Positions 12,401 to 20,770 of a DNA stretch of 64,000 bases are shown in pieces (the first letter of the stretch is position 1; each line of letters begins with the position of its first letter). The notes beneath the pieces were generated by a model that saw only the letters and a program-made list of their open reading frames with translations, was not told the origin of the DNA and made no database searches. The translations under genes and the position numbers were made by a program. Origin of the DNA: Bicyclus anynana (taxonomy: Eukaryota; Arthropoda; Insecta; Lepidoptera; Nymphalidae); contig NC_069094.1 in assembly GCF_947172395.1 (NCBI RefSeq), forward strand, positions 3,122,501-3,186,500, given 5' to 3'.

Positions 12401-14270
12401 ATTTAAAGTATATAAAATGTCTTACTTAAGCGGACTGGGTAATGAATACTAGAACACGAGCGTTGGTAGGGCCGAGTTAGGAACGACTGCCTTAACTTCA
12501 CATCGAAGCGAACGTTCTTACAGAAAATGTTTACCTAGCAGTTTGCCTGCTTAGGGTTCACTGCAAACGGTATTTGTGATTGAATATAAGGCACGCTACA
12601 GGAGCAGAAAAAAAATCCAAATTTTTGGGGGATTTTCAACAGGCTGTAACTTATACAAAAATGGTCGTACAGCAAAAAAATAAAAAGCAAATTGTAGCTC
12701 TAAGTGTTTAGTTTTTGGATCTGAGTTTGAAAATTTTTTTTTGAAAATATTTTTCGAGTAATCATAAGAAGACCACCGAAAAAAAAATTTTCGAAATTTT
12801 TTTGGTTTTTTTTTTAATCTACGGACGTGGAAAAAATTTTTTCGACTCAACCTCCATATGGACCGGATAGCTTGTTTATTCAGATTTAATTTCGTTTTTT
12901 TTAAATCTCGATACGAGCATTTCTCGCTGAGATATCGATGTTTGAATGGAAAAAGATCATTTTGTCTGATTACGAAAATTAAGAATTTCGCTCTGAAAAT
13001 GTCATAATTTTTATCAAAAATGAAATATATTTTTTTTTTAAATTTTTCTCTCAATTCTCTATTAGTGACTTGAAAAATTAAAGAAAAAAAAAATTATGAC
13101 ATTTTCAGAGCGAAATTCTTGCTTCTTTAATTTTTTCAAAAATTCGATCAAGTGGGAAAAAAAACGGTTGGCTGGATTGAATTGAAACTTTGTAGGGTTT
13201 TTGTGGATATATTGAACAGTAAAAGGCACACTTAACGTCAGTGGTTTCCGCAATATTTTTGATTGGGCGCTTGATTTTCCAAAAATCGACAAAAAGCCCT
13301 TTTTTGGATGCTTTTTCAAATTCATGTAATGATTGAAAAAAAAATTTTTTTTTGTTTAAATTTAATTGCCAATCCTTGTAGAAAATTTATTCAAGTTTTT
13401 AAAACCAACCTCTAAATTCTTGTGCAATCATTGGTTGCTGAGATATTGGTAATCAAAGACAAAATGATCTTTTTCCATTCAAACATCGATATCTCAGCGA
13501 GAAATGCTCGTATCGAGATTTAAAAAAAACGAAATTAAATCTGAATAAACAAGCTATCCGGTCCATATGGAGGTTGAGTCGAAAAAATTTTTTCCACGTC
13601 CGTAGATTAAAAAAAAACCAAAAAAAATTCGAAAATTTTTTTTCGGTGGTTTTTTTTATGATTACTCGAAAAATATTTTCAAAAAAAAATTTTCAAACTC
13701 AGATCCAAAAACTAAACACTTAGAGCTACAATTTGCTTTTTATTTTTTTGCTGTACGACCATTTTTGTATAAGTTACAGCCTGTTGAAAATCCCCCAAAA
13801 ATTTGGATTTTTTTTCTGCTCCCTTAATTTTTGTGCATAGTATATTTAAAAACATAAGACGCCATTTTCGTGTCGAGAATGTATTACTTTTTGAATTTCG
13901 TATTTGGAGCGACTACGACATAGTCGCGTTCCGTCCATCTGTATATTATTGATTAATCGGGTTCCATTTTCTTGAGATAAGATACCCTTAAAATAATCAA
14001 CATCTAGAATCAAATAGGTTAAAATAGGTTTTTGAGTTACACATATGTACAATACGTGGTTTCTGCGGGTCTTACAGGCTTTGCCTTGCTTGCTTTTTGA
14101 TTTTTAAATTTTTTCACTGAGAATATCAAAAACAATAAATTATTAAGTAATTTCTTTTTTTTGTCAATTTCCAGGTAAAACGCTTAGGAGGTAATCCGCA
14201 TTTAGAAGAACTGTTAGACGAACTACTAAGCTGGCGGAGGAATACGAAGAAACATTACAACGAAGAATAA
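1..14270 (+). CDS. GGPPS-like isoprenyl diphosphate synthase, gene 1 (5' partial, 7 exons in window)
   Basis: Family role: condenses allylic diphosphates with isopentenyl diphosphate using Mg2+ held by two aspartate motifs. Spliced exons are 1-104, 8371-8515, 9187-9307, 9796-9935 (or its duplicate 10054-10193), 10626-10728, 11302-11429 and 14175-14270. They join in frame to 278 residues plus stop. By comparison with gene 2, exon 1 and about 17 codons of exon 2 lie left of the window. Visible motifs: DDIEDNS near residue 37 with RRG following, GQGIEIYWRDN near 98, KTGG near 124, FQIRDDYCNL near 157, EDLTEGKFSFP, ILRQRT, and a C-terminal GGNP. All match animal type III GGPPS at the usual length of about 300 residues. 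Only the first aspartate motif and neighbouring residues decide product length, so it could be a true GGPPS or a derived terpene synthase. Family call is firm; product is not established. Confidence 0.9.
211..268. repeat. Perfect hairpin, 27-bp arms
   Basis: Arms 211-237 and 242-268 are perfect inverted copies (AATCTTCCCCAGTGGGAGCA...) around a 4-base loop GTAA, in gene 1 intron 2. The arms are more GC-rich than their surroundings. Confidence 0.9.
420..735 (+). mobile_element. tRNA-derived SINE (family B), full or nearly full
   Basis: The head CAGCCTCCTTGGCATAATGG is tRNA-like. The body contains GGTCCAGTTCTGGCTGGTGG and GTTACCACCCTACCGGCGAA, and it ends in an A-rich tail. Other copies are at 15240, 21888, 48236, 54136 and 56200. 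Confidence 0.75.
1069..1350 (+). mobile_element. tRNA-derived SINE (family A)
   Basis: The head GATAGCTCAGTGGATATGAC and box-B-like GGGTTCGATTC are tRNA-like. The body has CCTCTCATTCTGAGAGGAGA and it ends with GGGTTGTTAATGATGAATG. About ten copies or pieces of this family occur in the window. The family resembles SINEs common in Lepidoptera. Confidence 0.8.
1505..2196 (-). mobile_element. pogo/Tigger-type DNA transposon remnant
   Basis: Terminal inverted repeats CAGTGCAACCTCGATATAAC (left) and its near complement GTTGCACTG (right) are flanked by TA on both sides. Internal sequence repeats 'cgttatatTGAGG'-like motifs. The element is 692 bp and holds the transposase start described separately. 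Such termini are typical of the Tigger/pogo branch of Tc1/mariner. Confidence 0.8.
1712..1822 (-). pseudogene. N-terminal fragment of pogo/Tigger transposase
   Basis: Reading from 1822 gives 36 residues beginning MAQKRKRRSLSVAEKRNIIN and then a stop. A basic start followed by SLSxxEKxxII is the first helix of the CENP-B/pogo-type DNA-binding domain. The rest of the domain and the whole catalytic domain are absent, so the element is non-autonomous. Confidence 0.65.
2605..2850 (+). repeat. Lepidopteran dispersed element with (CCCTA)-rich core
   Basis: Starts ACTAGCGGACGCCCACGACT and continues with 'cgtccgcgtgaaa', then about 130 bp of CCCTA/CCCCTA units. Copies with the same start occur at 21733, 23070, 40004 and 61617. 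The head resembles the conserved end of Helitron-like elements reported in Lepidoptera; that name is from memory. Confidence 0.65.
2851..4148. other. Intron sequence with a dispersed-repeat tail and (GACA)n
   Basis: 3240-3540 resembles the 3' part of a widespread lepidopteran repeat, with GTTTCGTTAAAATCTGTCCA and a (CAGA)n run at 3361-3416. I see no gene in the rest. Confidence 0.5.
4150..4345 (-). pseudogene. RTE-type LINE reverse transcriptase fragment
   Basis: The - strand encodes FQVEVGLHQGSALSPYLFLL and VMDALTSNIQEEAP. 'GxHQGSALSPYLF' is the conserved reverse transcriptase block of RTE-clade LINEs. It is a short isolated piece with no intact flanking domains. Confidence 0.8.
4371..4570 (-). 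mobile_element. SINE family A fragment
   Basis: Reverse complement of the family A body: 'tcatcattcatagcccatga', GAGAGGGGTTAGGCCGTCCA and TATGCAGGTTTCCTCGCGAT. The tRNA-like head is missing. Confidence 0.7.
4892..5080 (-). mobile_element. SINE family A fragment
   Basis: Contains CAACCCATATTCGGCTCACT, GGCCAATAGTCCACCACGCT and CCTCACGATGTTTTCCTTCA in reverse orientation. It is truncated before the tRNA-like head. Confidence 0.75.
5081..6060. other. Intron sequence, no gene seen
   Basis: AT-rich sequence of gene 1 intron 2. 5280-5480 is less AT-rich but shows no coding motif I recognise. 5725-5760 (GGGATTCGCTCGCGGCGTCT) may be a Helitron-like fragment. Confidence 0.4.
6061..6245 (+). mobile_element. 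Possible LTR end and primer-binding site of an LTR retrotransposon
   Basis: 'tctctctcaatatatttcag' is followed by TGGCGACAAGGATGGGAT. TGGCGAC- directly after an LTR-like end is the usual look of a Gypsy-type tRNA primer site. No gag or pol follows within the next kilobase; only an RTE piece does. Assignment is tentative. Confidence 0.3.
6430..6755 (+). pseudogene. RTE-type LINE 3' end, degraded
   Basis: Shares CTCATAAGAAGGCTCAGAGT, 'gcgtggtcgaatcag', GGGGTCCCAAGGTGCTGGAA and a GATGATGATGA tail with the better copy at 61188-61600. Several stops and indels break the frame. Confidence 0.75.
6756..7427. other. Intron sequence, no gene seen
   Basis: AT-rich, with homopolymer T runs. No coding or mobile-element signal that I can support. 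Confidence 0.4.
7428..7735 (-). pseudogene. RTE-type LINE 3' end, degraded
   Basis: The reverse strand matches the same C-terminal region as 61188-61593 (for example RHRTGKQRSFVRSSTRWTDD). The 3' tail lies on the left as CATCATCATCAT. Frameshifts are present. Confidence 0.75.
7978..8285 (+). mobile_element. SINE family A, nearly full length
   Basis: 'agagcccagtggatgacctc', GTGTGGGTTCGTATCCAGCC, the CCTCTCATTCTGAGAGGAGA body, and an end GGGTTGATAATGATGAGAG. It lies just upstream of gene 1 exon 3. Confidence 0.8.
8371..8515 (+). CDS. Gene 1 exon 3 with first aspartate motif
   Basis: The acceptor ends CATTACAG and the exon begins in the phase left by exon 2. It encodes VDDIEDNSILRRGIPVAHS and continues to GHPM. 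DDIED is the canonical DDxxD that binds the allylic diphosphate through Mg2+, and RRG follows as expected. The donor GTAACA is weak but in the right phase. A SINE ends about 90 bp upstream. Confidence 0.92.
8516..9096. other. Gene 1 intron with a dispersed inverted copy of 22562-22665
   Basis: 8880-9010 is related in reverse orientation to 22562-22665 (for example GAACTAATCTCCTGAATAAT versus its complement). This is a short dispersed element of unknown family. No gene seen elsewhere in the intron. Confidence 0.5.
9097..9161 (+). pseudogene. Degenerate partial copy of gene 1 exon 3
   Basis: The stretch from ATACCGGTGGCGCACTCTAT matches the middle of exon 3 (about 8410-8475), followed by a TGA and indels. 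It lacks the DDIED part and any good splice sites. It sits in the intron just before exon 4a's upstream neighbour, so it is debris from an old exon duplication. Confidence 0.7.
9187..9307 (+). CDS. Gene 1 exon 4 (GQG/YWRDN exon)
   Basis: The acceptor is GTTGCAG and the donor GTATTA. The exon is 121 bp and ends in phase 1. It encodes TEQLLELHRGQGIEIYWRDN and CPTEHEY. The GQGxxIYWRDN block is diagnostic of GGPPS-type synthases. In the exon-duplication entries below, the next coding exon (9796-9935) is called 'exon 4-type KTGG exon' to avoid confusion. Confidence 0.92.
9796..9935 (+). CDS. Gene 1 KTGG/second aspartate motif exon, copy a
   Basis: The acceptor TTTTCAG has a good pyrimidine tract and the donor is GTGAGG. 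The 140-bp exon completes the split lysine of KTGG and ends in phase 0. It encodes TGGLFMLAIRLMQLFSENK and GLYFQIRDDYCNL. DDY with the preceding QIR is the second aspartate motif, which binds isopentenyl diphosphate. Confidence 0.92.
10054..10193 (+). CDS. Gene 1 KTGG/second aspartate motif exon, duplicate copy b
   Basis: A second 140-bp exon 258 bp downstream of copy a. It encodes the same residues (TGGLFMLAIRLMQ through QIRDDYCNLCLQE) with only silent differences that I can see. It is flanked by AG and GTGAGG. The acceptor tract (TAATGTCGTTCAG) is weaker than that of copy a. Flanking intron sequence is also shared, so a whole segment was duplicated. Using both exons in one transcript would shift the frame, because 140 is not a multiple of three. 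If used at all it is an alternative to copy a. Confidence 0.75.
10362..10412. repeat. Perfect hairpin, 22-bp arms
   Basis: Arms 10362-10383 and 10391-10412 are perfect inverted copies (GATAAACGCATTAACACCAT... ) around a 7-base loop. It lies in the gene 1 intron before the EDLTEGKF exon. Confidence 0.85.
10626..10728 (+). CDS. Gene 1 exon with EDLTEGKFSFP
   Basis: The acceptor is TGTTACAG and the donor GTATCC. It is 103 bp and ends in phase 1. It encodes YSENKSFCEDLTEGKFSFP, a block strongly conserved in animal GGPPS, and ends QNQKGDNQVL. The next codon is completed by the following exon. Confidence 0.92.
11302..11429 (+). CDS. Gene 1 exon 6 (ILRQRT exon), first unit of tandem array
   Basis: The acceptor is CCAGAACAG and the donor GTAACT. 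The 128-bp exon encodes ILRQRTRDVEVKRYC and FGSFQYTRERLQQLDDEA. ILRQRT is identical to the family consensus. Only this unit of the array carries the ILRQRT codons and joins the previous exon cleanly in frame, so it is the likely functional copy. Confidence 0.9.
11323..11912 (+). repeat. Tandem array of about five 139-bp units derived from gene 1 exon 6
   Basis: Units start near 11323, 11462, 11601, 11740 and 11876. Each carries GTGGAAGTGAAGCGGTACTG-like sequence and is followed by a pyrimidine-rich stretch (TTCTTTTTTTCCTTCTCTTC). Unit 2 (11462-11568) stays open and ends in GTAAGT. Unit 3 (11601-11707) has an in-frame TGA and keeps GTAAGT. Unit 4 has a deletion frameshift and a lost donor. Unit 5 is truncated. 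Gaps between unit ends and next starts are about 33 bp, too short for a normal intron. Confidence 0.9.
11913..12238. other. Gene 1 last intron, no gene seen
   Basis: AT-rich spacer between the exon 6 array and the foldback element. Confidence 0.4.
12239..13840. mobile_element. Long foldback (inverted-repeat) element, interrupted
   Basis: Begins CTATGCACAAAAATTAAGGG and ends with its complement, flanked by TA at 12237 and 13841. Arms near 12597-12990 and 13465-13840 are near-perfect inverted copies (for example GATATCTCAGCGAGAAATGC). The left arm is split after 12260 by about 340 bp with no counterpart on the right. It is highly AT-rich and no transposase is visible. TA flanks suggest a Tc1/mariner-like origin. 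Confidence 0.8.
12261..12600. mobile_element. Insertion of about 340 bp in the left arm of the foldback element
   Basis: The right arm reads straight through 'aagggagcagaaaaaaaatc', while the left arm has 'aagggag', then 340 bp, then 'ggagcagaaaaaaa'. The repeated GGAG may be a target-site duplication. Family unknown. Confidence 0.6.
14175..14270 (+). CDS. Gene 1 last coding exon
   Basis: The acceptor is TTTCCAG. It encodes VKRLGGNPHLEELLDELL and SWRRNTKKHYNEE, then TAA. The GGNP block is the usual C-terminal end of animal GGPPS. It is phase 0 from exon 6. Confidence 0.9.
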   Translation, partial: VKRLGGNPHLEELLDELLSWRRNTKKHYNEE

Positions 14271-14570
14271 ATTGCATCGTACAATTTTTGAGATTATTTT
14301 CAATACTTTTGAGTGTGGTATATTTTGATTTATTTGTGTTAGTCTGCTTTTGGAAGTCTGGTTAGCTTTGTATGTAGTGGTAAAGTGTACAGACAAGCGT
14401 TAAAGGTGGGTTGGTGTGTAATATTAAAGCAATACACACAAATGCGCTTAATCTCTAATCTTCCCACTAAATCCAAATTCCAAAGCCAAACGGACTTTCC
14501 AGAATAGATTTATTATATAAAATAGTAAAGGCCCGCGCAGACAACGGAATAATGTAGAATCAAACAACAG

Positions 14571-14576
14571 AATAAA
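14571..14576 (+). terminator. Possible polyadenylation signal of gene 1
   Basis: AATAAA lies 300 bp after the stop codon. Position is plausible; use is not shown. Confidence 0.35.
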
Positions 14577-14579
14577 ACT

Positions 14580-15239
14580 TACCTTTTATTAGTTATTGGA
14601 AGGTTACATTGCCAATAACTAATAATAAGTACGTTTTGTTCTAAAAAAAAAGTAGAGTTATTCTTGTTACCATCCCCTATACCCCCATACCATCAAAAAT
14701 TTCCATTGATATGTGCAAAAAAAAATTATGCAATGTGAACGTGAACGTTCTTACAAATGAGTTTTATGGATTTTGCAGTACAACATGCTACAAAAATTGT
14801 CGTTACATTTTTTTCTCAACAACTATTTCTGAGAAAAAGCGATTCTAATTAAATGTAATGTATGTATATAAGATGTATATTATGACAGAGTCATATTACT
14901 TTAGTTACTTAAAGCTAGCTGTAGGACATAACGCATTCCAAACAAAGTCTAATAAGATTCGTTTTATTGTTTTCTTAATTTTGTTGTTTTAGCTGTCCTA
15001 CATTTCACATTCAAAATAAAGTCTCTAATAAGATTCGTTTTATTGTATACTTAATTTTTTTGGTTTTAAGAGGGATAGCAATTTAACTTGGCACAAAACT
15101 ACGCTGAATATTATGATACTCTCGCGTCGTCTGCGTAGGCCCTTACACTGGTAATGTGAGATTTAATTATTTATTTGTAAAATTCTATTGTGTGTGCATT
15201 GAAATGTTTGGTATAACCACTATTGGTCCTTTTGATTTT
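14580..15239. other. Spacer 3' of gene 1, no gene seen
   Basis: Contains a short hairpin near 14586-14626 (TTATTAGTTATTGG arms) and a direct repeat of AGATTCGTTTTATTGT at about 14956 and 15032. Otherwise nothing supportable. Confidence 0.4.
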
Positions 15240-15375
15240 TTACCACCCGTAGGGTGGTAACTAGCCACGGCCGAAGCCTCCCACCAGCCAGACCTGGACC
15301 AATTAAAACCTCAATCGGTCTAGCCGGGGATCGAACCCCGGACCTCCGCGCATGCCACTGCGTCACGGAGGTTAT
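15240..15375 (-). mobile_element. SINE family B fragment (head half)
   Basis: Reverse complement with GCCACGGCCGAAGCCTCCCA, GGGGATCGAACCCCGGACCT (box B region) and CACTGCGTCACGGAGG (tRNA-like head). Confidence 0.75.
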
Positions 15376-16129
15376 CAGAATTTTGGATAAAAAAAAAACG
15401 TTTCAATGCACTGGTTGATAATGATGATGATGAAACTATTATAATTAGAAAACGAAATTTTTTTGGTGATTGTTGGAATTGTTTTACCAAAGCCGATGAG
15501 GTGATGAGAAATTGTTGATTATTTTGTATTTTAAAAATTGAAAAAAATTTATTATACTCTTAATTTTTTTATTGTTGCTAAATTTACTTAAAATTTCGAT
15601 CTGTACTTATAAAATTATTGGCTTGTTTTTTGATTTAAGGAGATCTAATCGAATTATTTTTAAGGGCTAGAAGTTTTTTGTTTCATTTCGAATTAGGGCC
15701 AACGCCGATTAACGGAGGAGCGGCATAGAGTAATTTTGGTTTTTGAATATAAAAAAATATTTTATAATTACATAAAATGTCTTTTACTATTATTTATCAT
15801 GGTCGAAGCCATGTACCAAGTTGCCGGAATCAGGAAATAAATCAAATTTCATCACATAATATGTGTTCAGTAATATTACAAAAAATATTAAATTGTATTT
15901 GGAAAAGCGTTTTACATCATATAAACGTTTAAATCTATTGCTATTTCATGTTACGCCATGATAGAGACAGTGACAAAAGATTAGGAGCTCTCGCAGACCG
16001 CAGATTTATTGTCGCCACGATGATTTGGTTGGATTGGGATGCTTGCTAAATTGGGGCCAACTAAAAATCTGGCGATTTATAGACCAGGCTATTATCAAAG
16101 TGATACACAGTTATAGGTGTTAAGCTCAG
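15376..16129. other. Intergenic spacer, no gene seen
   Basis: Very AT-rich with no supportable feature. Confidence 0.4.
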
Positions 16130-16327
16130 CTATAGCTTGGCCAGTTTGTTGATGACACTCCCATGATATGCGGGCGACGGGGGACTGCGCGGGTGTGAAG
16201 TCGAGCGCGCGAAGGGCAAAGGGAAGGACTACGCGGGTATGAAGTCGTGCGAGCGGGCCATCGCTACCCGCTTTCCCGGCTCGCGCGGACCATCGGGAGA
16301 GTTACGAACGAATTTGTCAAGCTATAG
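16130..16327. mobile_element. GC-rich short inverted-repeat element, copy 1
   Basis: Starts CTATAGCTTGGCCAGTTTGT and ends ATTTGTCAAGCTATAG. The interior is strikingly GC-rich (GGGCGACGGGGGACTGCGCG) against an AT-rich background. A related copy lies at 53915-54115. Confidence 0.7.
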
Positions 16328-18660
16328 GTTATTCGCTAATTCGTTGTATTTCAGTGGGTAAAGTTAACTAAGTCTGTTTGACATAAGCTAGTACGAGTAT
16401 GTCGTATAACTTAATTGAGTGATAAAAATATTTCGTAGCACATTTTTTTACGGAAAATCAATTTAATGTTATACGAGTTAACGAAAGACACCGAAGTGTC
16501 TTTTTGGAATTGTCTGAAAAGGAAACTAACTCCGTGTTACTGAATACAAGCCCAGGTGTCTAAGATCTGCTTCACAAGATACCTATTGATTTTCGTAACT
16601 AGCTTTCGTTGCAGTGGGAAAAAAGATATATTATATTTTTTAATACTCTTTATTTTTACACTACAATAATAAAAAAAACAAGCAAAACAGAAACATAAGA
16701 AGAAGTAGAAGACAAAAAAGTCGGCCTTATCGCTTAGTAGCGATCTCTTCCAGGTAACCTTATATGTAGTCAAACGTGGCCTATTAACTCTTGACGCGCT
16801 TTTTAAGCGTAGTCTTCTGTTTGTTTTGTTAAGTATTGATTATTAGCTTATTTTAACGGTCTTCTACAGCGACCTCCTAAAAGAGGGGATGGATAGATGG
16901 ATGGAGTTTAGACGCACCACATTGCTCCAATGCAAAGATGCTAATTAACGGTTAAGTATATATTAAAAAAAATAGGACAACCAATCAAGTTGACAGTCAA
17001 TAAATCTGTCTGTCTGTCTGCGTAGGTCTTTAAATGTCAATCAACTCGTTTGTTTTTTTTTGTTGGATGTGTTTGAGTAATAAAATGAATTAAAATTTAG
17101 ATTAAGATAACGTACTTACTACACTGTATTAATTGTTTTGTAGTACACAGATTTGAAAGTTAAATCGTATAGGTGCAATGTGTTAAATGTAATGACTGCA
17201 TTGTAAGGTAAGCTGCACACATACCAAATATTGTCAATACAAGATTGATTATTCATTGTCAATGATCTCTCAAACTGTGGGCTGCACTTGCAAAATGCAT
17301 GATAATTCATTACGAGCCTGTATTGTAGAACGGATTGACTAATTTGTATCTACAGTGCCTACCTTATTTAACAACTTTGTGCAAGCCATTGCCTGTGAAC
17401 ATTAGCCCCCTGACCAGTCAAATAAAAAGCTTGAATTGAGGGCTACACAAGTATAGTGCTACAAACTTATTTGGTCCGTTTTGGAAGTCTTTGTCGTCGC
17501 GCTTTTAGTATAATAATAAAGATTAAACTACAGAACGAAAATAATAATAAAACTGTATTCAATAACCTCAGACTAATAACATAAGGACTAGCATCGCACA
17601 CAAATTCACAAATAAAATTGTCCGTCATTTTTCAAGGAAAACGAGCTTGGATATACCTATCATAGACTAAAGTAGAAGTTGTTGACTGTTTTTTACTCCT
17701 ACTCTAAGACGTACAACAACAACCTACAACCTACTCAAAAAGGTATTTTTACTGAGCTTTTAACCGACGAACACGATTTCAACTATGAAACATCGATTCT
17801 ATAGAGACAGTTTTTTATAATCGCATTAGATCATTGATCAAATACTTTGACAGAAAAGTAACTCCGGTGCCTCGCTCCGCTTTGGTGGCCTGGCAACCTT
17901 ACACTATGGATTTATAAAGCGCCTTAATATTGACAATTTGAACTTTACTATTGTGTGTGCGGTGGACCTAATAGATAAGGTTAGACAAAACTGAACGGCT
18001 CTAGTCAATCGTTCAGGCTCCTAATTATAAGCTTGTTCTTGCGTTTGCGTGTAACAAACCGCTGAAGTGTTGCTAGAACTGCTGTTAGGATGAAGAATAA
18101 GAAATAAGCATAGATTGAACCATAACTATACGCAAATAATACATATGAGATACAGGGTGTGACGTTACAATCATAGAGGTGTGGGAAGCAACTGAATGAT
18201 TTTTGAATGTTAATGAATGAACGAAGAATGCGTCTGCCACCTGCTCCTTATTCCACTCTGACGTCACTCTTTCACGCCTATATGTGCGTACAACGACATC
18301 AAGAGAAATACATGTCAACCAATACCACGCAACGAGAGAGCGATACATCATCTCTGCCACTATTGGTCGACATTCCCTTTCCGAGATGTCAATATTATGT
18401 CGGTATTTTATTGTGTAGTTTGCCTATAGTTGGACATTTTCCGATAACTGTGAGTTGACCCATTTGTTTACCTCATAATTGTTACAGCTTTTTTGACTTA
18501 ATTAGTGATAAGCATTCCGAAGTATTGTTCTGTGTAATTTAGTTGGAAGGCAATTGTATTCAGACGTTGGAATATAAACTAAAAAGGTTGAGTTGAGACC
18601 ATAAAAATGTATCCAATGTCAAACATAATGATTTTTAAGAATTTAAACTTTCGCGAGTGT
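16328..18660. other. Intergenic spacer, no gene seen
   Basis: Contains short (TCTG)n at 17008-17022. 18100-18420 is less AT-rich but shows no coding or RNA motif I recognise. Confidence 0.4.
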
Positions 18661-18666
18661 TATACA

Positions 18667-18825
18667 TATTAATTGATTATGAAACACGGTTAAAACTCAC
18701 TTGATACAACGTCGGTGTATAGACTAGTTTCGAACCCGTACGGGGCCGTTAGTCATGAGCTGGTTCTTGCAACGCGGCACAATCCAAACGTATCACGTGA
18801 GTTTTTGCTGTGTTTCATAATAGAT
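18667..18825. mobile_element. Short inverted-repeat element
   Basis: 'ATGAAACACGGTTAAAACTC' on the left pairs imperfectly with 'GTGAGTTTTTGCTGTGTTTCAT' shape on the right. The centre holds TTTCGAACCCGTACGGGGCC. No protein. Confidence 0.55.
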
Positions 18826-19480
18826 TAATAATGATTTTTACTCTTAATTTTGCAAATTATTTGTTTGGTTGGCTTTTGCTTTAATTTGAAATATCACTAC
18901 GGTAAATAAACATGTAAATAAGTTTTGTAGATATTAAATTTCGCGAATTTAGCCTAAATCTATTTTGTTGCACCATTTTTTTTAAATATATTTTTTTATT
19001 ATGATTTTGTCTTTTTAATTTTTTTTTTTGACCCACCTTACTGCCTTAGTATAACCAAATATGTTATCATAAAAATGTCTTCCAAATATGACAATATTAT
19101 TAATAAGGTAGATAATATTAAATAGATTGCTAACAATACTCATTCAGCTTTTAAATATAATGCTTTCGCTTAAAAAAAGGAAATAAAATTTGATTTTTTG
19201 TTAGTTTGTTACGATTTAATAGAAAAATTATGCGATTGATTTAAAAAAAATTTAACCTTAAGAAACTTATATCATCACCGAGTAACACGTTTTTCCGTCT
19301 TTATGTTATTTCCGTTATCCCACGGGAATGGGAACGCATCTAATTAATATTTAACGCGTATTTTAATTTAACCTTACTAAATAATTTGTTATTGGTCAAG
19401 TCATTAAAATAATTAATTAATTAACCTAATTTTTTGTGATCTACCGACAAATGTCAACTTGTGCGTGTTACTCAATATTA

Positions 19481-19525
19481 ATTGAACTATCAATCTGTAG
19501 CCTACCTACAGATTGATAGTTCAAT
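19481..19525. repeat. Perfect hairpin, 20-bp arms
   Basis: ATTGAACTATCAATCTGTAG at 19481-19500 and its complement at 19506-19525, with a 5-base loop. Confidence 0.85.
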
Positions 19526-19575
19526 TATAATAATATGTATAATAAAAAAAAATCCCTTACCATTTTTAGTGTTTT

Positions 19576-19842
19576 CATCATTAGCAACCCATTTTCGGTT
19601 TACTGTTGAACACGAGTCACCTCATAGAATGAGAAGAATAAAGCCAATGCGGATTAGCAGACTTCACTCACTTAGAGAATTTTGAAAATTCACAGGTATG
19701 CAGGTTTCCTCACGATGTTTTATTTCACCATTTGAGACATGTAATATTTAATTTCTTAAAATGCACACAACTGTAAAGTTGGAGGTGGTTTCGAACCTAC
19801 GCTCTCCGAATTTAAGGCAAAGGTCATATCCACCGGGCATAG
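19576..19842 (-). mobile_element. SINE family A copy
   Basis: Reverse orientation. 'catcattagcaacccatttt' is the 3' end, 'aatttcttaaaatgcacaca' the middle and TCATATCCACCGGGC the tRNA-like head. Confidence 0.75.
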
Positions 19843-20412
19843 GCGTATATGCGTGCCTACCGTAGAATAGACCTGTGCCCACCCTGGGATTCTGGGCTAC
19901 CGATATGAGATTCTGTTATGATAGTAATAATGACTTGATGTTGGGAGCCAGGCTCACCCTAAGAAATAATCCTAGATACGCCACTGACCGTGGGAATACG
20001 GGGATAAATATATATGTTACTAATTGAAGATGTACATTGGCGTATCTAGGATTACTTCCTGGGGTGGGGGGTACATATTACTGAACAAAGTCAACACTCA
20101 ATATAAAAATTTGGTTAACAATATTTGTGAACGCAGAACTCTGATATGACTCGACTTATTTTATTATTTTTTCTTTGTATCTAGGGTAGGTATCCGAAAA
20201 GGTAAAATATTTTTCAAAATCTTTATTATAGGTTTTTCTTTATTACAAGTTTTAATGGTTATTATTTGGTATTTTAAATTAGAATTTGTGTATTAGTATT
20301 TCCGCGTCCATTATAGAATTTCAAATTGGTAGCCCAGTATCCTAGGGTGGGCACTGGACCATTCTTGGGTGGGCCCGGCCAACACGGCCCACCCGCTCTA
20401 TACGCCTATGAA
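19843..20412. mobile_element. Possible inverted-repeat element with internal inverted repeats
   Basis: 'CATAGGCGTATATGCG' near the left end is mirrored by 'CTCTATACGCCTATG' at the right. Internally 'CCTAGATACGCCACTG' is mirrored by 'ATTGGCGTATCTAGG'. No transposase. Boundaries are uncertain. Confidence 0.45.
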
Positions 20413-20621
20413 GATGTAAGTGCCTTACTCTCTAACGATGAAAAAGTTTTTAAAAATCAGTGGACTAGTTGTGTTAAATCGTTACAATTTACAATCAAAC
20501 TAACAAAACATATAAATTTTACCTCTTTTTTTCATTTTAATCTAATAATTAATCGTTAGAAACAAAATATCAAATCTTACTTATTACCCCAGTGAATTAT
20601 GCTAAATAGATGTCAACCTCT

Positions 20622-20770
20622 GAACTACACTATGTGCACTGTAGCACGGTGCGGGTGACAGTTGCCCTATGACGTTCATAATACGTACTATCGTCTTGAA
20701 TCGCGGCAAACTTTCAAGAGTGAAACGAACTGTCACCCGCACCATGCTATAGCGCTCGAACTGTAGATAT
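20622..20770. mobile_element. Short inverted-repeat element
   Basis: CACGGTGCGGGTGACAGTT near the left and AACTGTCACCCGCACCATG near the right are inverted copies around a roughly 70-bp centre. Confidence 0.65.

Noticed and set aside
12596..13325. Open frames rich in Lys and Phe on the - strand of the foldback element
   Set aside because: They arise from A/T runs in inverted-repeat DNA, and the mirrored arm gives the same frames.
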